A stretch of 64,000 nucleotides of DNA from Fictibacillus macauensis ZFHKF-1 (GCF_000269865.1 NZ_AKKV01000019.1:62001-126000); one strand, 5' to 3'; counted from the first letter of the stretch, positions 48,837 through 58,808 are shown. Notes: generated by a model from the sequence alone, not told the origin. Made by a program: numbers and translations.

Positions 48837-49772
48837 ATGGCAAAAGTACATACGAAAGAATTAATTGATAAATTTCAACTAGAGCTTGTCAGTGGTGAAG
48901 AGGGAATTCATCGTACGATAACAACGAGTGATATTTCCCGTCCTGGATTAGAGGTAGCAGGCTACTTTACGTACTATCCTGCCGAGCGCATTCAATTGCT
49001 CGGTAAAACAGAGCTTACGTTCATTAGTGAGATGTCGGCAGAGTTACGAAAAGAACGTCTTGCCCAGTTATGTACGGATGAAACGCCTGGCATTATTATT
49101 TCTCGTGATCTAGAGGTGCCGAATGAGCTTTTACTTGCGTCGCAAGCAAGTGGCGTACCGATTATGCGTACGAAAATGACGACAACGAGATTGTCTAGTC
49201 GCTTAACGAACTATTTAGAAAGCAGACTTGCGCCGATGACGGCTGTTCATGGGGTGCTGGTTGATATTTATGGAATTGGCGTTTTAATTAAAGGGGACAG
49301 CGGTGTAGGAAAAAGTGAAACGGCACTAGAGCTTGTTAAACGTGGACACCGTTTGGTTGCCGATGATTCGGTAGAAATTCGACAGCAAGATGAAGAAACA
49401 CTTGTCGGAAGTCCGCCTGAACTCATTCAGCATTTATTAGAAATTCGAGGCTTAGGTATTATTAATGTTATGACGCTGTTTGGTGCAGGCGCAATCCGTA
49501 ACTATAAGAAAATCTCGCTTATTATTCATCTAGAAACGTGGGATTCCAAAAAAGTATACGATCGTCTTGGTCTCGATGAAGAAACGATGCGCATTCTAGA
49601 AACCGATGTCCCCATTTTAACATTACCTGTTCGTCCGGGGCGTAACTTAGCGGTTATTATTGAAGTGGCAGCCATGAACTTCCGCTTAAAGCGCATGGGA
49701 ATGAATGCCGCGCAACAATTTAACGATCGCTTAACCGATGCTATTTCGGCAAGTGATGAAGAAGTTTTTTAA
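48837..49772 (+). CDS. hprK: HPr kinase/phosphorylase
   Basis: AGGAGGG precedes ATG 48837. The 311-residue enzyme has Walker [10 protein letters not shown] (about 153-161), the catalytic Asp region VADDSVEI, the family signature [11 protein letters not shown] (about 203-213) and the C-terminal helix needed for the hexamer. It phosphorylates HPr on Ser46 with ATP or PPi and removes the phosphate when Pi is high. HPr-Ser-P with CcpA drives carbon catabolite repression in Firmicutes. lgt follows 60 nt later, as in B. subtilis. Confidence 0.97.
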   Translation: MAKVHTKELIDKFQLELVSGEEGIHRTITTSDISRPGLEVAGYFTYYPAERIQLLGKTELTFISEMSAELRKERLAQLCTDETPGIIISRDLEVPNELLLASQASGVPIMRTKMTTTRLSSRLTNYLESRLAPMTAVHGVLVDIYGIGVLIKGDSGVGKSETALELVKRGHRLVADDSVEIRQQDEETLVGSPPELIQHLLEIRGLGIINVMTLFGAGAIRNYKKISLIIHLETWDSKKVYDRLGLDEETMRILETDVPILTLPVRPGRNLAVIIEVAAMNFRLKRMGMNAAQQFNDRLTDAISASDEEVF

Positions 49773-49832
49773 GAATAAGTAGGTCCCCTCCACAATTAAT
49801 AGGAAAAAAAGACGATAAAAGGACGTGTGGAA

Positions 49833-50648
49833 GTGAATTCAAACATTGAACCAATTAGTCGCGTAGCATTTGAACTTGGCCCGCTTACCGTGTATTGGTA
49901 TGGCATTATTATTGGTGTCGGTGCGCTACTTGGCTTATTGCTTGCTATAAGAGAATCAGAGCGCAGAGGTCTTGGGAAAGATACGTTTATTGATGTTGTC
50001 ATGTGGGCTGTACCCATTGCGATTATTTGTGCCCGTATTTATTATGTGGCATTTGAATGGGAAACGTATAGCAAAAACCCAGCGAAAATTATCGCTATTT
50101 GGGAAGGCGGCATCGCCATTCATGGTGCATTAATTGGCTCATTTTTAACGGCCTATGTTTTTTCAAGAAAACGTGGTATTTCTTTTTGGAAGTTAGCCGA
50201 TGTTGCTGCTCCAAGCATTATTCTCGGTCAAGCAATTGGTCGGTGGGGAAACTTTATGAACCAAGAAGCACATGGTCGTGAAGTGACGCGCAACTTTTTA
50301 GAAAACACGCTTCATCTGCCGGACTTTATTACGAACCAAATGTATATTAACGGCACTTACTATCACCCGACTTTTTTGTATGAATCACTTTGGGATTTAG
50401 TTGGGTTTATTCTTTTACTTTTATTACGAAAAGCCAATTTAAGACGAGGCGAAATGTTCTTCTCGTATTTAATTTGGTACTCCATCGGACGTTTCGTCGT
50501 AGAAGGCATGCGTACAGATAGCTTAATGATTGGTTCGACACTTCGCGTTGCGCAATTTGTGTCCCTTGCTTTAATTGTCGGTTCAATTATTGTGGTATTG
50601 TATCGCCGCAAAACAGGGCTTGCGAATAAGCGATATTTAGATGAGTAA
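49833..50648 (+). CDS. lgt: Prolipoprotein diacylglyceryl transferase
   Basis: Of several GTG codons I prefer 49833, 9 nt after AAAAGGA; it gives 271 residues starting (M)[12 protein letters not shown], close to B. subtilis (269). Seven membrane helices carry the Lgt signature [15 protein letters not shown] (about 135-150) and the essential His in the IAIHGALIG block. It moves diacylglycerol from phosphatidylglycerol to the lipobox Cys. Clients in this window include EfeO, QoxA and the cytochrome c lipoprotein. Confidence 0.96.
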   Translation: MNSNIEPISRVAFELGPLTVYWYGIIIGVGALLGLLLAIRESERRGLGKDTFIDVVMWAVPIAIICARIYYVAFEWETYSKNPAKIIAIWEGGIAIHGALIGSFLTAYVFSRKRGISFWKLADVAAPSIILGQAIGRWGNFMNQEAHGREVTRNFLENTLHLPDFITNQMYINGTYYHPTFLYESLWDLVGFILLLLLRKANLRRGEMFFSYLIWYSIGRFVVEGMRTDSLMIGSTLRVAQFVSLALIVGSIIVVLYRRKTGLANKRYLDE

Positions 50649-50716
50649 TAAAGGAAAAGAGGTGGCTGATTATGTTCAGTCACCTTTTTACTGACTGGGA
50701 AAGGATGAGGTGTATA

Positions 50717-50902
50717 ATGGCGCATTTGTTTCCGTTTGATGTAGATGATGTAAAGTGTACCATGCTTGAGACTCTTCTGGTTGATTGCGTCCTAGCTAAT
50801 AGGACAGATGGCGATTGGCCGTATTTCAAACCGTGCTCATCTGAGGGTTTATTGAAAGAAATGACGACGCTACGGTCTGTCAATACGGGTACTCGCTTAT
50901 GA
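50717..50902 (+). CDS. Small protein of 61 residues between lgt and yvoF, unknown
   Basis: ATG 50717 has GAGGTG 5 nt upstream, and the stop TGA overlaps the yvoF ATG by 4 nt (ATGA), a typical coupled operon join. The acidic peptide starts MAHLFPFDVDDVKCTMLETLL and contains three Cys (in VKCTM, VDCVL and KPCSS) and DGDWPYF. No signal or membrane helix. In B. subtilis ppaX and yvoD occupy this place; I see no phosphatase motif, so it is not an obvious ppaX remnant. I do not recognise the family. Confidence 0.6.
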   Translation: MAHLFPFDVDDVKCTMLETLLVDCVLANRTDGDWPYFKPCSSEGLLKEMTTLRSVNTGTRL

Positions 50903-51411
50903 GAAATACAGAGCGTTATCCGGTTACAGGTAAGAATTCACTCTATCAAATTTATGATACCGTGCCTTTTTGGAAAGTCATGCGTAACTTTATTACGATT
51001 CAGATGGCTCGCTATACGCCGTTTTTACCACTGAAAAACTGGCTCTATCGAACCTTTTTAAAGATGAAAATCGGTGATGATACGGCGGTTGCATTAATGG
51101 TTATGATGGACGTTATGTTTCCAGAGCGCATCTCCATTGGAAGAAATTCAATTATTGGTTATAATACGACCATCCTTGCACATGAGTATTTAATTCATGA
51201 ATATCGTCTTGGTGATGTCATCATTGGAGATGAAGTGCTCATTGGGGCAAATAGTACACTACTACCAGGCGTGACGATTGGTGACGGTGCGATTGTATCA
51301 GCAGGAACACTTGTACATAAAGACGTGCCAGCAGGGGCGTTCGTCGGGGGCAACCCGATGCGCCTCATTTATACGAAAGAAGAAATGGACAAGCGTAAGC
51401 ACACTACATAA
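50899..51411 (+). CDS. yvoF: YvoF-like hexapeptide-repeat acyltransferase
   Basis: The 170-residue protein has a helical start (about 1-60, with FLPLKNWLYRTFLKMKIGDD) and a left-handed beta-helix of hexapeptide repeats (ISIGRNSIIGYNTTILAHEYLI, then VIIGDEVLIGANSTLLPGVTIG and AIVSAGTLVHKDVPAGAFVGG). His in LAHEYLIHEYR is in the usual catalytic place. It should acetylate a sugar or nucleotide-sugar. Length matches B. subtilis YvoF (172), which lies in the same lgt-to-hisZ interval. Confidence 0.88.
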   Translation: MRNTERYPVTGKNSLYQIYDTVPFWKVMRNFITIQMARYTPFLPLKNWLYRTFLKMKIGDDTAVALMVMMDVMFPERISIGRNSIIGYNTTILAHEYLIHEYRLGDVIIGDEVLIGANSTLLPGVTIGDGAIVSAGTLVHKDVPAGAFVGGNPMRLIYTKEEMDKRKHTT

Positions 51412-51444
51412 GAGAAATGGAGAATTTTGTCGGACGTTCATCTC

Positions 51445-51473
51445 TTGGGTTTCATGGCAAGAAAGAGTATACT
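51445..51473 (+). promoter_or_regulatory. Sigma-A promoter of the 190-residue gene
   Basis: TTGGGT (51445-51450), 17-nt spacer, TATACT (51468-51473), 37 nt before the start codon. Confidence 0.75.
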
Positions 51474-51510
51474 AGTATCGTATGAAATCAGAAAGCGGGA
51501 GGGACGATTC

Positions 51511-52083
51511 GTGAATAGAAGATCCTTTTCTATTTTTTTCGTAAGTGATGCATTTAAGGTCGGACATTTAGTAGATGAAGCTCATGTAGTCGCTCATAAA
51601 GCTCGATATGGAGAATTGGATTCTTCGGCAACAGCGTACGTCAATTCTTTTCGTAGAGCAGTCGCCCGCTTAAAAGGAAGCAGCTATATTAAGCATTATG
51701 AACTGCACAATCATAGTGCCAGTCTTTATTTTTATAGCAGCTATACGTCTTTTCAGAAATGGAACACCTCCAACACCTCTGTAGAATCGTTTGAGAAGCT
51801 ATTTGGTACAAAGCAAGCGATTTGCAAACTGTTATTTGAAGCAACCGTTTTTATGTTTAAAGAGCTTGATTTTCTAGAGCAGATTTCAATTGAAATTCCT
51901 AGCAACGGCAGGCTCTATACGGCGAGTGTTACACGAAATGAGCTGTATGAGCATTTAGATTGTACGCTATCTCATGTGAAAGATGATCAGTCGGCACATT
52001 TTTACTTGTTTTGCCGAGAAGCAGACGTGAAACGATTTGCGGAACAATTCGTTAAAATGAAGCGGCTTCGTCGCAAGCGATAA
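51511..52083 (+). CDS. Hypothetical protein of 190 residues
   Basis: GTG 51511 is 6 nt after GGGAGGG and has its own promoter, so it is taken as the start rather than a frame open from 51427. The protein begins (M)NRRSFSIFFVSDAFKVGHLVDEAHVVAHK and is mixed alpha/beta with no signal peptide or membrane helix; it ends in a very basic helix (FVKMKRLRRKR). Aromatic runs such as SASLYFYSSYTSF are notable. I do not recognise a family. It lies between yvoF and the second 21-bp repeat array and is followed by a terminator. Confidence 0.7.
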   Translation: MNRRSFSIFFVSDAFKVGHLVDEAHVVAHKARYGELDSSATAYVNSFRRAVARLKGSSYIKHYELHNHSASLYFYSSYTSFQKWNTSNTSVESFEKLFGTKQAICKLLFEATVFMFKELDFLEQISIEIPSNGRLYTASVTRNELYEHLDCTLSHVKDDQSAHFYLFCREADVKRFAEQFVKMKRLRRKR

Positions 52084-52120
52084 AATAAAAGAGGCTGGGA
52101 CATAAACAGCTTTAACGCAT

Positions 52121-52167
52121 AAAAAATGGCTTCATCATCCGTTTCGGTGATCAAGCCATTTTTTTTT
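52121..52167 (+). terminator. Terminator after the 190-residue gene
   Basis: AAAAAATGGCTT (52121-52132) pairs with AAGCCATTTTTT (52153-52164), with an inner ATCA/TGAT pairing, then more T. Confidence 0.85.
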
Positions 52168-52232
52168 ATGTCGCTCGTTCGTTTGATTTTAGGTTGTCTT
52201 GCGTATGTAAGCACCTATGCAAGCTCTTCTGT

Positions 52233-52436
52233 AATCGCGCGCAGACCAGATGTGTCTGCGCGCAGAAGCCTTCGAATCGCGCGCAGGCCAGGTCCGTTCG
52301 CGCGCAGAAGCCTTCGATCGCGCGCAGACCAGATCCGTTCGCACGCAGAAGCCTTCAATTCGCGCGCAGACCTGGTTCGTTCGCGCGCAGGAACCTTCGA
52401 TTCGCGCGCAGAAGCTCCCGAATCGCGCGCAGGCCA
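52233..52436. repeat. About ten copies of the GCGCGCAG repeat (second array)
   Basis: Units of 20-22 bp all contain TCGCGCGCAG (one has TCGCACGCAG, one TGCGCGCAG). The variable half alternates between ACCAGrTCCG-like and AAGCCTTCG-like forms in the first part, giving a rough 42-bp period. Orientation is the same as in the 17997-18122 array. Decayed units (GCACGCAGCAGATCG, TCACGCAACAGAAG) appear at about 52580-52620. The rest of 52437-52683 holds no gene that I can see. Confidence 0.88.
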
Positions 52437-52683
52437 TATAAATCGCCTCCAACGATGTCTGTAAGAGATGAAAAATAGAGCAAATGAAGAGATAGTCTCG
52501 TAAATGCGCTCAAAAATGAGTAGAAATAGCGTAAAAGTCATTCAATAATTGCGAAAAGAGTGAAGCGCACAAGAGATTTTGGTTTGCACGCAGCAGATCG
52601 AATCCTCACGCAACAGAAGTCCATTCCCCGGCTTGCGCCACAAAACAGTGGAAGGATTGAGTTACAAGTCTTCTTTTTCTTAT

Positions 52684-53211
52684 TTACTGCACATAGTGAT
52701 TCATTAGTTTAGGGGTTAATGGACCGATGTGACGTTGAATAATCGTTCCTTGTGCTGACACGATATACGTAGTTGGAAGCGTCATAATTTGATACGTTTT
52801 CGTAATCTCCCCCGTTGGATCGAGAACAATGGGATACGACAGCTTATGTGCTGTAACGAAGGCCCGTGCAGCTGCTGGCGCATCTTCTCTCGTCACATGT
52901 ACGGCAATCACTTCAACTTGTTTGTGATGTTGTTTGTAATAGCGCTCAATGGCAGGAAGCTCTTCTTGGCAAGGAGGGCACCAGCTCGTCCAAAATGTAA
53001 AAAAAACGGTTTTTCCTTTTAGTGAAGCAAGCGATATGGAGCGTCCCGTCAGCGTTTTTAGGGATAGAGCTGGTGGTTGTTGTCCCACTTGAATACCGGT
53101 TGATGCCTGGGCGGTAACTGCTTGTTGATCGTTCGTACGCTGCTCTGAAACCGTTAACGGGCTAACGAAAAGCAACAGTACGAACGCAAGACCAAGAATT
53201 AGTTTTTTCAT
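52684..53211 (-). CDS. ResA/StoA-like membrane-anchored thioredoxin
   Basis: The 175-residue protein has an N-terminal signal anchor (about 1-22) and a TlpA/ResA-type thioredoxin domain with the active site WCPPC and cis-Pro loop TLPTTY. Such proteins reduce disulfides outside the membrane, for example in apocytochrome c before haem attachment (ResA) or in spore cortex enzymes (StoA). The CPPC dipeptide differs from ResA CEPC. TTGGAG precedes the ATG. It follows caxA by 27 nt, so the two are probably co-transcribed. Confidence 0.87.
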   Translation of the reverse strand: MKKLILGLAFVLLLFVSPLTVSEQRTNDQQAVTAQASTGIQVGQQPPALSLKTLTGRSISLASLKGKTVFFTFWTSWCPPCQEELPAIERYYKQHHKQVEVIAVHVTREDAPAAARAFVTAHKLSYPIVLDPTGEITKTYQIMTLPTTYIVSAQGTIIQRHIGPLTPKLMNHYVQ

Positions 53212-53238
53212 CGTACAACTCCAAGTGAAATTTCCCCT

Positions 53239-54303
53239 CTACAATAAGTAAAAACCAACCCCCATAATTACATAGGCTGCTAATAAAGTAAGTCCTTCAA
53301 ACCAGTTTGTATCACCGTCATTGGTTAATGAAATCGTTAAAAAAACAGCTAAAACCATAGATACAAGCTCAGGAATAGAGAAGATCAGCGGCATTTGTTT
53401 TTGAAAAAAGATCGATAATAAGACAAGAACGGGTGCTACAAACATCGCAATTTGTAGCGTTGAGCCGACCGCGATTTCAAAAGTAACACCGACTTTATTC
53501 TTATAGGCCATCACGACAGCAGACGCATGTTCGGCTGCATTCCCGACAATCGCAACGATAATGATGCCGATAAACGTTTCGCTCCAGCCGAGCGTCCGGC
53601 CAACCTCTTGAAACGTATGAACGAGACTTTCAGAAATAAAAGCAACAGCAACCGTTGCTAAAGCGAGCACCGTAATCGCTTTTTTCTTGCTCCAATCAGC
53701 AGTTTCATCGTCATGCTCATTAGGAGCTCCCTCAATTTTATAAACATAAATTCCTCGATGGGTAACGAGTTTAAAATAGAGAGCAGCTAAGTACAAAATA
53801 ATCATAATGATCGAAACCCAAATGCTTAATGTAAAAGATTCAGCGTGACTTAAACGTAAGGAAAAAACCTCTGGAAATACAAAGGCAACAACAATCGCGA
53901 AAATCATCAAGGCAGCATTATGCTGCGCATCATACACATTAAACATTTGCCGTTTATATTTTAAACCGCCAATAAAGTAGGAAAGGCCCCCAACAAGCAA
54001 CAAGTTACCGAGCACCGAACCAGTAAGCGAAGCGAGCACAACCGAGAGTAGTCCCGCTTTTAAAGCGAAGATTGAAATAATGAGTTCAACGGCATTACCA
54101 AACGTTGCATTTAATAAGCCCCCAATGCGTGGACCCGCAATAATCGCTAAGCTTTCCGTAGCTCTTCCCATATAAGAAGCAAGCGAAATAATCGTTAAGC
54201 AATAGATGATAAACGATAGGACTGCCGGCCAATGCAAGAAGTTAGCAGCAAGTGATAATGGAATGCCAACGACTAAGCATATAAAAAAAATTCGATTCAC
54301 CAA
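53239..54303 (-). CDS. caxA: Ca2+/H+ antiporter CaxA
   Basis: AAAGGAGC lies 9 nt before a TTG at 54303, giving 354 residues; the longer open frame upstream is not supported. About eleven membrane helices contain the two CaCA signature repeats: GGLLNATFGNAVELIISIFAL and VGNAAEHASAVVMAYKNK, each with the GNxxE cation site. An acidic stretch (EHDDETADW) lies in the central loop. It exports calcium in exchange for protons. Length matches B. subtilis YfkE/ChaA (351). It diverges from the histidine operon. Confidence 0.92.
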   Translation of the reverse strand: MVNRIFFICLVVGIPLSLAANFLHWPAVLSFIIYCLTIISLASYMGRATESLAIIAGPRIGGLLNATFGNAVELIISIFALKAGLLSVVLASLTGSVLGNLLLVGGLSYFIGGLKYKRQMFNVYDAQHNAALMIFAIVVAFVFPEVFSLRLSHAESFTLSIWVSIIMIILYLAALYFKLVTHRGIYVYKIEGAPNEHDDETADWSKKKAITVLALATVAVAFISESLVHTFQEVGRTLGWSETFIGIIIVAIVGNAAEHASAVVMAYKNKVGVTFEIAVGSTLQIAMFVAPVLVLLSIFFQKQMPLIFSIPELVSMVLAVFLTISLTNDGDTNWFEGLTLLAAYVIMGVGFYLL

Positions 54304-54407
54304 TAAAAGTAGCTCCTTTCTTACCAAGAGTGACGGCAAGTGCATTCTCATTACGTAGTATTCCCGGCAAATGCTAATTGAAACGGCTGTTGCTTGTTCT
54401 TTTTTAG

Positions 54408-54436
54408 TTGACGTATTTAAAAAACACGTGTAGACT
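54408..54436 (+). promoter_or_regulatory. Promoter of the histidine operon
   Basis: TTGACG (54408-54413), 17-nt spacer, TAGACT (54431-54436), with a start expected near 54443. The 60-nt leader is too short for a T-box, and no run of His codons or terminator-antiterminator pair is visible. Confidence 0.75.
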
Positions 54437-54502
54437 ACGGGGTATATTTTATCTTGGTAGTATGTTAGCGAACTAAAGGATTTTACGAAAAGGTGTGAAA
54501 GT

Positions 54503-55684
54503 ATGACAAAACCGCTCATGTTTGAAAAGCCAGTTGGAATGAGAGATACCCTTCCCCCGTTATATGATGCAAAGCATAACATTCGTTCTGTCCTTATGAA
54601 CTCAATCGTGCAATGGGGATATTCGTTTTTACAAACGCCGGCATTAGAATATTACGATACGGTAGGTGTCACTTCGTCCATTGCGGATCATCAGTTATTT
54701 AAGTTGCTTGATGCAGAAGGACAGACGCTAGTATTACGGCCAGATGTAACAGCACCGATTGCCCGAGTTGTTTCTTCCATTATGAAAAAGGAGCCCTTTC
54801 CGCTTCGCCTTGCCTATGATTCTCCGGTGTATCGTTCACTACAAAAGGAGGGCGGTCGACCGGCTGAATTTGAACAGATGGGCGTGGAACTTATTGGTGA
54901 CAAAACTAGTAGTGCTGATGCAGAAATTGTTGCCCTGATGATTGCCTTGCTTGAAGAAATTGGCTTGCGTGATTGTAAAATCGCCATTGGGCATGTTGGC
55001 TTTGTAGATGCGCTGTTTACAGACATTCTTAGCAAAGAGGAAGACGTGGATCTGCTTCTTCGCTATTTATATGAGAAAAATTACGTTGGCTATACCCATC
55101 ATGTGAAAAATTTATCGCTGTCTGCACAAAATGAACAGCGCCTGTTAGCGCTTTTAGAATTAAAAGGAGGCAAAGAGACGCTAAAAAAAGCGCAAGCGAT
55201 CGGGGCCCAAAATAGCAGTCCTTTATTAGCGGAAATTGACCATCTTTTTGACGTACTGAATATGTACGGTGTGCAAGAAAAAGTGAGTTTTGATTTTTCC
55301 TTACGAAGTCATATGAGCTATTACACAGGCATTATATTTGAAGGCTATACAGCGAATTATGGGTTTCCTCTCTGCAGGGGAGGACGATATGATCATTTGC
55401 TACAAACGTTTGGTCGTGTCGCTAAAGCGATTGGCTTTGCTCTTTCCATAGATGATGTGATGGAGGCATTGCCTCCTTCTGGAATTCAAAACAAGCAAGA
55501 ATGTATTATTTACAGTCCCTCTTTGCGAAGAGAAGCTTACGAAAAAGCGCAGGCGTTACGGCGTAACGGATGCGCGGTTGTTCTACAAGATGTAAGAGGA
55601 ATCGATGAAATGGATCACTTCACACGCCGTTTTTCATCAGTGACTTATATGTTAGACACGCATCAGGAGGGGGAGTCATGTTAA
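54503..55684 (+). CDS. hisZ: HisZ, regulatory subunit of ATP phosphoribosyltransferase
   Basis: The 393-residue protein resembles class II histidyl-tRNA synthetase ([46 protein letters not shown]) but works without tRNA charging, binding the short HisG to form the active, histidine-inhibited enzyme. AAGGTG precedes ATG 54503. It opens hisZGDBHAFI, the Bacillus order. The end overlaps hisG by 7 nt. Confidence 0.95.
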   Translation: MTKPLMFEKPVGMRDTLPPLYDAKHNIRSVLMNSIVQWGYSFLQTPALEYYDTVGVTSSIADHQLFKLLDAEGQTLVLRPDVTAPIARVVSSIMKKEPFPLRLAYDSPVYRSLQKEGGRPAEFEQMGVELIGDKTSSADAEIVALMIALLEEIGLRDCKIAIGHVGFVDALFTDILSKEEDVDLLLRYLYEKNYVGYTHHVKNLSLSAQNEQRLLALLELKGGKETLKKAQAIGAQNSSPLLAEIDHLFDVLNMYGVQEKVSFDFSLRSHMSYYTGIIFEGYTANYGFPLCRGGRYDHLLQTFGRVAKAIGFALSIDDVMEALPPSGIQNKQECIIYSPSLRREAYEKAQALRRNGCAVVLQDVRGIDEMDHFTRRFSSVTYMLDTHQEGESC

Positions 55685-56292
55685 CGATCGCCATGCCAAA
55701 AGGGCGGATTTTTGAAGAGGCACTACAGCTGTTGCGCGCAGCAGGTTTTCCGTTACCTTTAGAATTTGCGCAATCTCGAAAACTCATTTTAACGAGTGAA
55801 GAAGCACAATTAACGTTTATTTTAGCAAAACCAATGGATGTTCCTACCTATGTAGAACATGGTGTTTGTGACGTTGGGATTGCTGGGAAAGATGTGTTGC
55901 TTGAAGAACAAAAAGATGTCTATGAGGTGCTCGATTTAAAAATTAGTGCCTGTCATCTCGCTGTCGCAGGCATTTCAGGCCAGACATTAGATGTGGTAAC
56001 ACCTAAAATTGCTACGAAATATCCAAAGGTAGCTGCGGCCTACTATCGTGACAAAGGTGAGCAAGTGGAAATTATTAAGCTGAACGGTTCAATTGAGCTT
56101 GCTCCATTAATCGGACTTGCCGATCGCATTGTCGATATCGTTTCTACCGGAAGAACACTTCAAGAAAATGGACTCGTAGAATTTGAGAAAGTAAGTGAGA
56201 TCACTTCTCGAATGATTGTAAATCGTGCAAGTTACTATATGAAAGGTCCGAAAATTCAAGAAATGGTAGAAAGATTAAAGGAAATTGTGTAG
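55678..56292 (+). CDS. hisG: ATP phosphoribosyltransferase, short form
   Basis: The 204-residue catalytic chain lacks the C-terminal regulatory domain of long HisG, in line with hisZ upstream. It starts [16 protein letters not shown] and has the PRPP loop [18 protein letters not shown]. It joins ATP and PRPP, the first step of histidine synthesis. GGAGGGGG in the hisZ end serves as ribosome binding site. Confidence 0.96.
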   Translation: MLTIAMPKGRIFEEALQLLRAAGFPLPLEFAQSRKLILTSEEAQLTFILAKPMDVPTYVEHGVCDVGIAGKDVLLEEQKDVYEVLDLKISACHLAVAGISGQTLDVVTPKIATKYPKVAAAYYRDKGEQVEIIKLNGSIELAPLIGLADRIVDIVSTGRTLQENGLVEFEKVSEITSRMIVNRASYYMKGPKIQEMVERLKEIV

Positions 56293-56309
56293 TAGATGGA
56301 GGTGGAGAG

Positions 56310-57581
56310 ATGAAGATTTTACGAACAGGTGATGCACTGACGGTTACACGAAATTTAGAAGATAACATTGATTCTGAACGTGAAGCTGTGCAACGCATTT
56401 TAGCATCAGTAAAAAAAGAAGGTGATGCAGCTTTACTAGAGTGGACGAAAACGTTCGATCACGTAACACTCTCATCCTTACAAGTGAGCGAGCAAGAAAT
56501 AAAAGAAGCATATGAAGCGATTGATCAAAAGACCATTACACTGATAAAAGAAGCGGCACAAAACATTGAAACGTATCACAAAAACCAAGTGAGAGCCTCT
56601 TGGTTCATGACGAATGAAGAAGGAACACTATTGGGGCAAAAGGTAACGCCTCTTGCTGCGGCGGGTGTTTATGTACCTGGGGGAACAGCGGCCTACCCAT
56701 CTTCTGTATTAATGGGCGTCATTCCAGCAAAGGTTGCAGGAGTCTCTCGCATCGTACTTACATCGCCACCGATGCGTAATGGAAAGCTAACACCGGCTGT
56801 GATTGTCGCCGCGAATGAATGTGGCGTTCATGAAATGTATAAAGTTGGTGGTGCTCAAGCAATTGGTGCCTTAGCTTATGGTACACAATCCATTGCAGCG
56901 GTTGATAAAATTGTTGGTCCGGGAAATCTATATGTCGCCTTAGCTAAAAAAGAAGTGTTCGGTACGGTAGGCATCGATGCGCTCGCAGGACCGAGTGAGA
57001 TTGCTATTTTAGCAGATGAAACAGCGAATGCCGCCTACGTTGCTGCTGATTTATTATCACAAGCAGAGCATGATGTGCGGGCAGCGGCTGTTCTCGTTAC
57101 AACGAGTGAAACGTTAGCACAAGAGGTGAAGCAACACGTTGCCCTTCAACTAGAGCAGCTCCCGCGACGAGCCATTGCTGCCCAAGCACTCGATACGTAT
57201 GGATTGATCTATGTTGCCTCTTCAATAGAAGAAGGCATTAACATCATTAACGAACTCGCACCGGAACATTTAGAAATTATGACTCGTGATCCTTATCAAG
57301 AACTTGCCTCTATTAAGCACGCAGGTGCTATTTTTCTCGGTCGCTATAGCTCGGAGCCGGTTGGCGATTATTTTGCCGGCAGTAATCATGTCCTGCCAAC
57401 GAGTGGCAGTGCACGCTTTTCTTCGGGTTTAAGTGTCGATGACTTTGTGAAAAAGTCCAGTGTCATTGCTTATAGTCAACAGGCATTGAAGCATCACGGT
57501 GAAAAAATTGCTGCCTTTGCACGGTTAGAAGGTCTTGAGGCACATGCACGCGCAGTTGAACTTCGATTGGAGGAACAATAA
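56310..57581 (+). CDS. hisD: Histidinol dehydrogenase
   Basis: The 423-residue enzyme oxidises histidinol to histidine in two NAD+-dependent steps. Family blocks are AAAGVYVPGGTAAYPSSVLM, YKVGGAQAIGALAYGT, VGPGNLYV and GPSEIAILAD; the conserved zinc and catalytic residues lie in LLSQAEHD and in LAPEHLEI. GGAGGTGGAG precedes ATG 56310. hisB begins directly after its stop. Confidence 0.96.
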   Translation: MKILRTGDALTVTRNLEDNIDSEREAVQRILASVKKEGDAALLEWTKTFDHVTLSSLQVSEQEIKEAYEAIDQKTITLIKEAAQNIETYHKNQVRASWFMTNEEGTLLGQKVTPLAAAGVYVPGGTAAYPSSVLMGVIPAKVAGVSRIVLTSPPMRNGKLTPAVIVAANECGVHEMYKVGGAQAIGALAYGTQSIAAVDKIVGPGNLYVALAKKEVFGTVGIDALAGPSEIAILADETANAAYVAADLLSQAEHDVRAAAVLVTTSETLAQEVKQHVALQLEQLPRRAIAAQALDTYGLIYVASSIEEGINIINELAPEHLEIMTRDPYQELASIKHAGAIFLGRYSSEPVGDYFAGSNHVLPTSGSARFSSGLSVDDFVKKSSVIAYSQQALKHHGEKIAAFARLEGLEAHARAVELRLEEQ

Positions 57582-58172
57582 ATGACGTCACGCAACTATG
57601 AAATAGAACGACAAACAAATGAAACAAACATTGCGCTTTCGATCAATTTAGATGGTGAAGGAAACGCAGCGATTGAAAGTCCCGTTCCTTTTTTAAATCA
57701 TATGTTACAAGGGTTTGCCCGCCATGGCTTATTTGATCTCTCCTTGCGAGCACAAGGCGATACCGAAATTGATGATCATCATACGACAGAAGATATTGGG
57801 ATTTGTTTAGGAACCGCCATTCAAAAAGCGCTCGGTGATAAGCGAGGCATCAAGCGATTTGGCAACAGTTTTATTCCAATGGATGATGCGCTTGCCCAAG
57901 TCATTGTAGATGTTAGCAATCGACCACATCTTGAATTTCGGGCTACGTTTCCGACCGAAAAAGTAGGTGCGTTTGACACAGAGCTTGTGCATGAGTTCTT
58001 TTGGAAACTTGCGTTAGAAGCGCGCATTAATCTACACATTATTGTTCATTATGGCAGCAATACGCATCATATGATTGAAGCGGTTTTTAAAGCGTTTGGT
58101 AAAGCGCTTGATGAGGCAACGATGCGAGATGAACGCGTTCGTGGTGTTCCATCAACGAAAGGAAGCTTATAA
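57582..58172 (+). CDS. hisB: Imidazoleglycerol-phosphate dehydratase
   Basis: The 196-residue monofunctional enzyme has the Mn-binding HHTTED motif (IDDHHTTEDIGI) and the second copy in NTHHMIEAVFKAFGKAL. It removes water from imidazoleglycerol phosphate. It lacks the histidinol-phosphatase domain of the E. coli protein, as usual in Firmicutes; that activity must be encoded elsewhere, since no hisJ/hisK-like gene lies in this operon. No gap to hisD or hisH. Confidence 0.96.
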   Translation: MTSRNYEIERQTNETNIALSINLDGEGNAAIESPVPFLNHMLQGFARHGLFDLSLRAQGDTEIDDHHTTEDIGICLGTAIQKALGDKRGIKRFGNSFIPMDDALAQVIVDVSNRPHLEFRATFPTEKVGAFDTELVHEFFWKLALEARINLHIIVHYGSNTHHMIEAVFKAFGKALDEATMRDERVRGVPSTKGSL

Positions 58173-58808
58173 ATGATTGGAATTATTGATTATGGAATGG
58201 GCAATTTATACTCTGTTTCCGCTGCCCTCGAACGGCTTCATGTACCCTACGTCTGTAGTCAGGATCCGGAGGTGCTAAAGACGGCTGATCGGTTACTATT
58301 ACCTGGTGTCGGAGCGTTTGGTGATGCGATGCGTTTATTGAATGAAACAGGCTTAGCAACGTTTATTCAAAACGCAACAGCACAAGGTACACCGCTGCTT
58401 GGGATTTGTTTAGGGATGCAATTATTGTTTGAAGAAAGTGAGGAGCATGGTGTATCAGCCGGTCTTGGATTATTACAAGGACGTGTTGTACGCTTTCCTG
58501 GTGTTGATGGATGCGGTGTCCGTTATAAAGTGCCACACATGGGGTGGAATACGTTACAGATTAAGCAAGCATCGTCGCTAGTAGATGATAGCGAGAATGC
58601 TGATGTTTATTTCGTGCATTCATATTACGTCAAGCCGGCGCATGAAAAGACAGTCATTGCTTCGGCTACCTATGGTGAAGAGAAGGTTCCTGCGATCGTT
58701 AGCGATGGCCGCCATATTTTTGGTACGCAGTTTCATCCGGAGAAAAGCGGAGGAACCGGCATGCGTATTTTGCAAAATTACTGTATGAGATCACGGAGGG
58801 AACTATGA
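58173..58808 (+). CDS. hisH: Imidazole glycerol phosphate synthase, glutaminase subunit
   Basis: The 211-residue class I amidotransferase has the nucleophile Cys in [11 protein letters not shown] and the His-Glu pair in [10 protein letters not shown]. It makes ammonia from glutamine and passes it to HisF. It overlaps hisA by 4 nt (ATGA), and hisF lies further on in the same operon. Confidence 0.96.
   Translation: MIGIIDYGMGNLYSVSAALERLHVPYVCSQDPEVLKTADRLLLPGVGAFGDAMRLLNETGLATFIQNATAQGTPLLGICLGMQLLFEESEEHGVSAGLGLLQGRVVRFPGVDGCGVRYKVPHMGWNTLQIKQASSLVDDSENADVYFVHSYYVKPAHEKTVIASATYGEEKVPAIVSDGRHIFGTQFHPEKSGGTGMRILQNYCMRSRREL

Noticed and set aside
54437-54502. T-box or His leader peptide in front of hisZ
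   Set aside because: The leader is about 60 nt, with no T-box sequence, His codon run or terminator hairpin.
54304-54582. N-terminal extension of the CaxA frame
   Set aside because: It would overlap the hisZ promoter and start; the TTG at 54303 has a good ribosome binding site and gives the family length.
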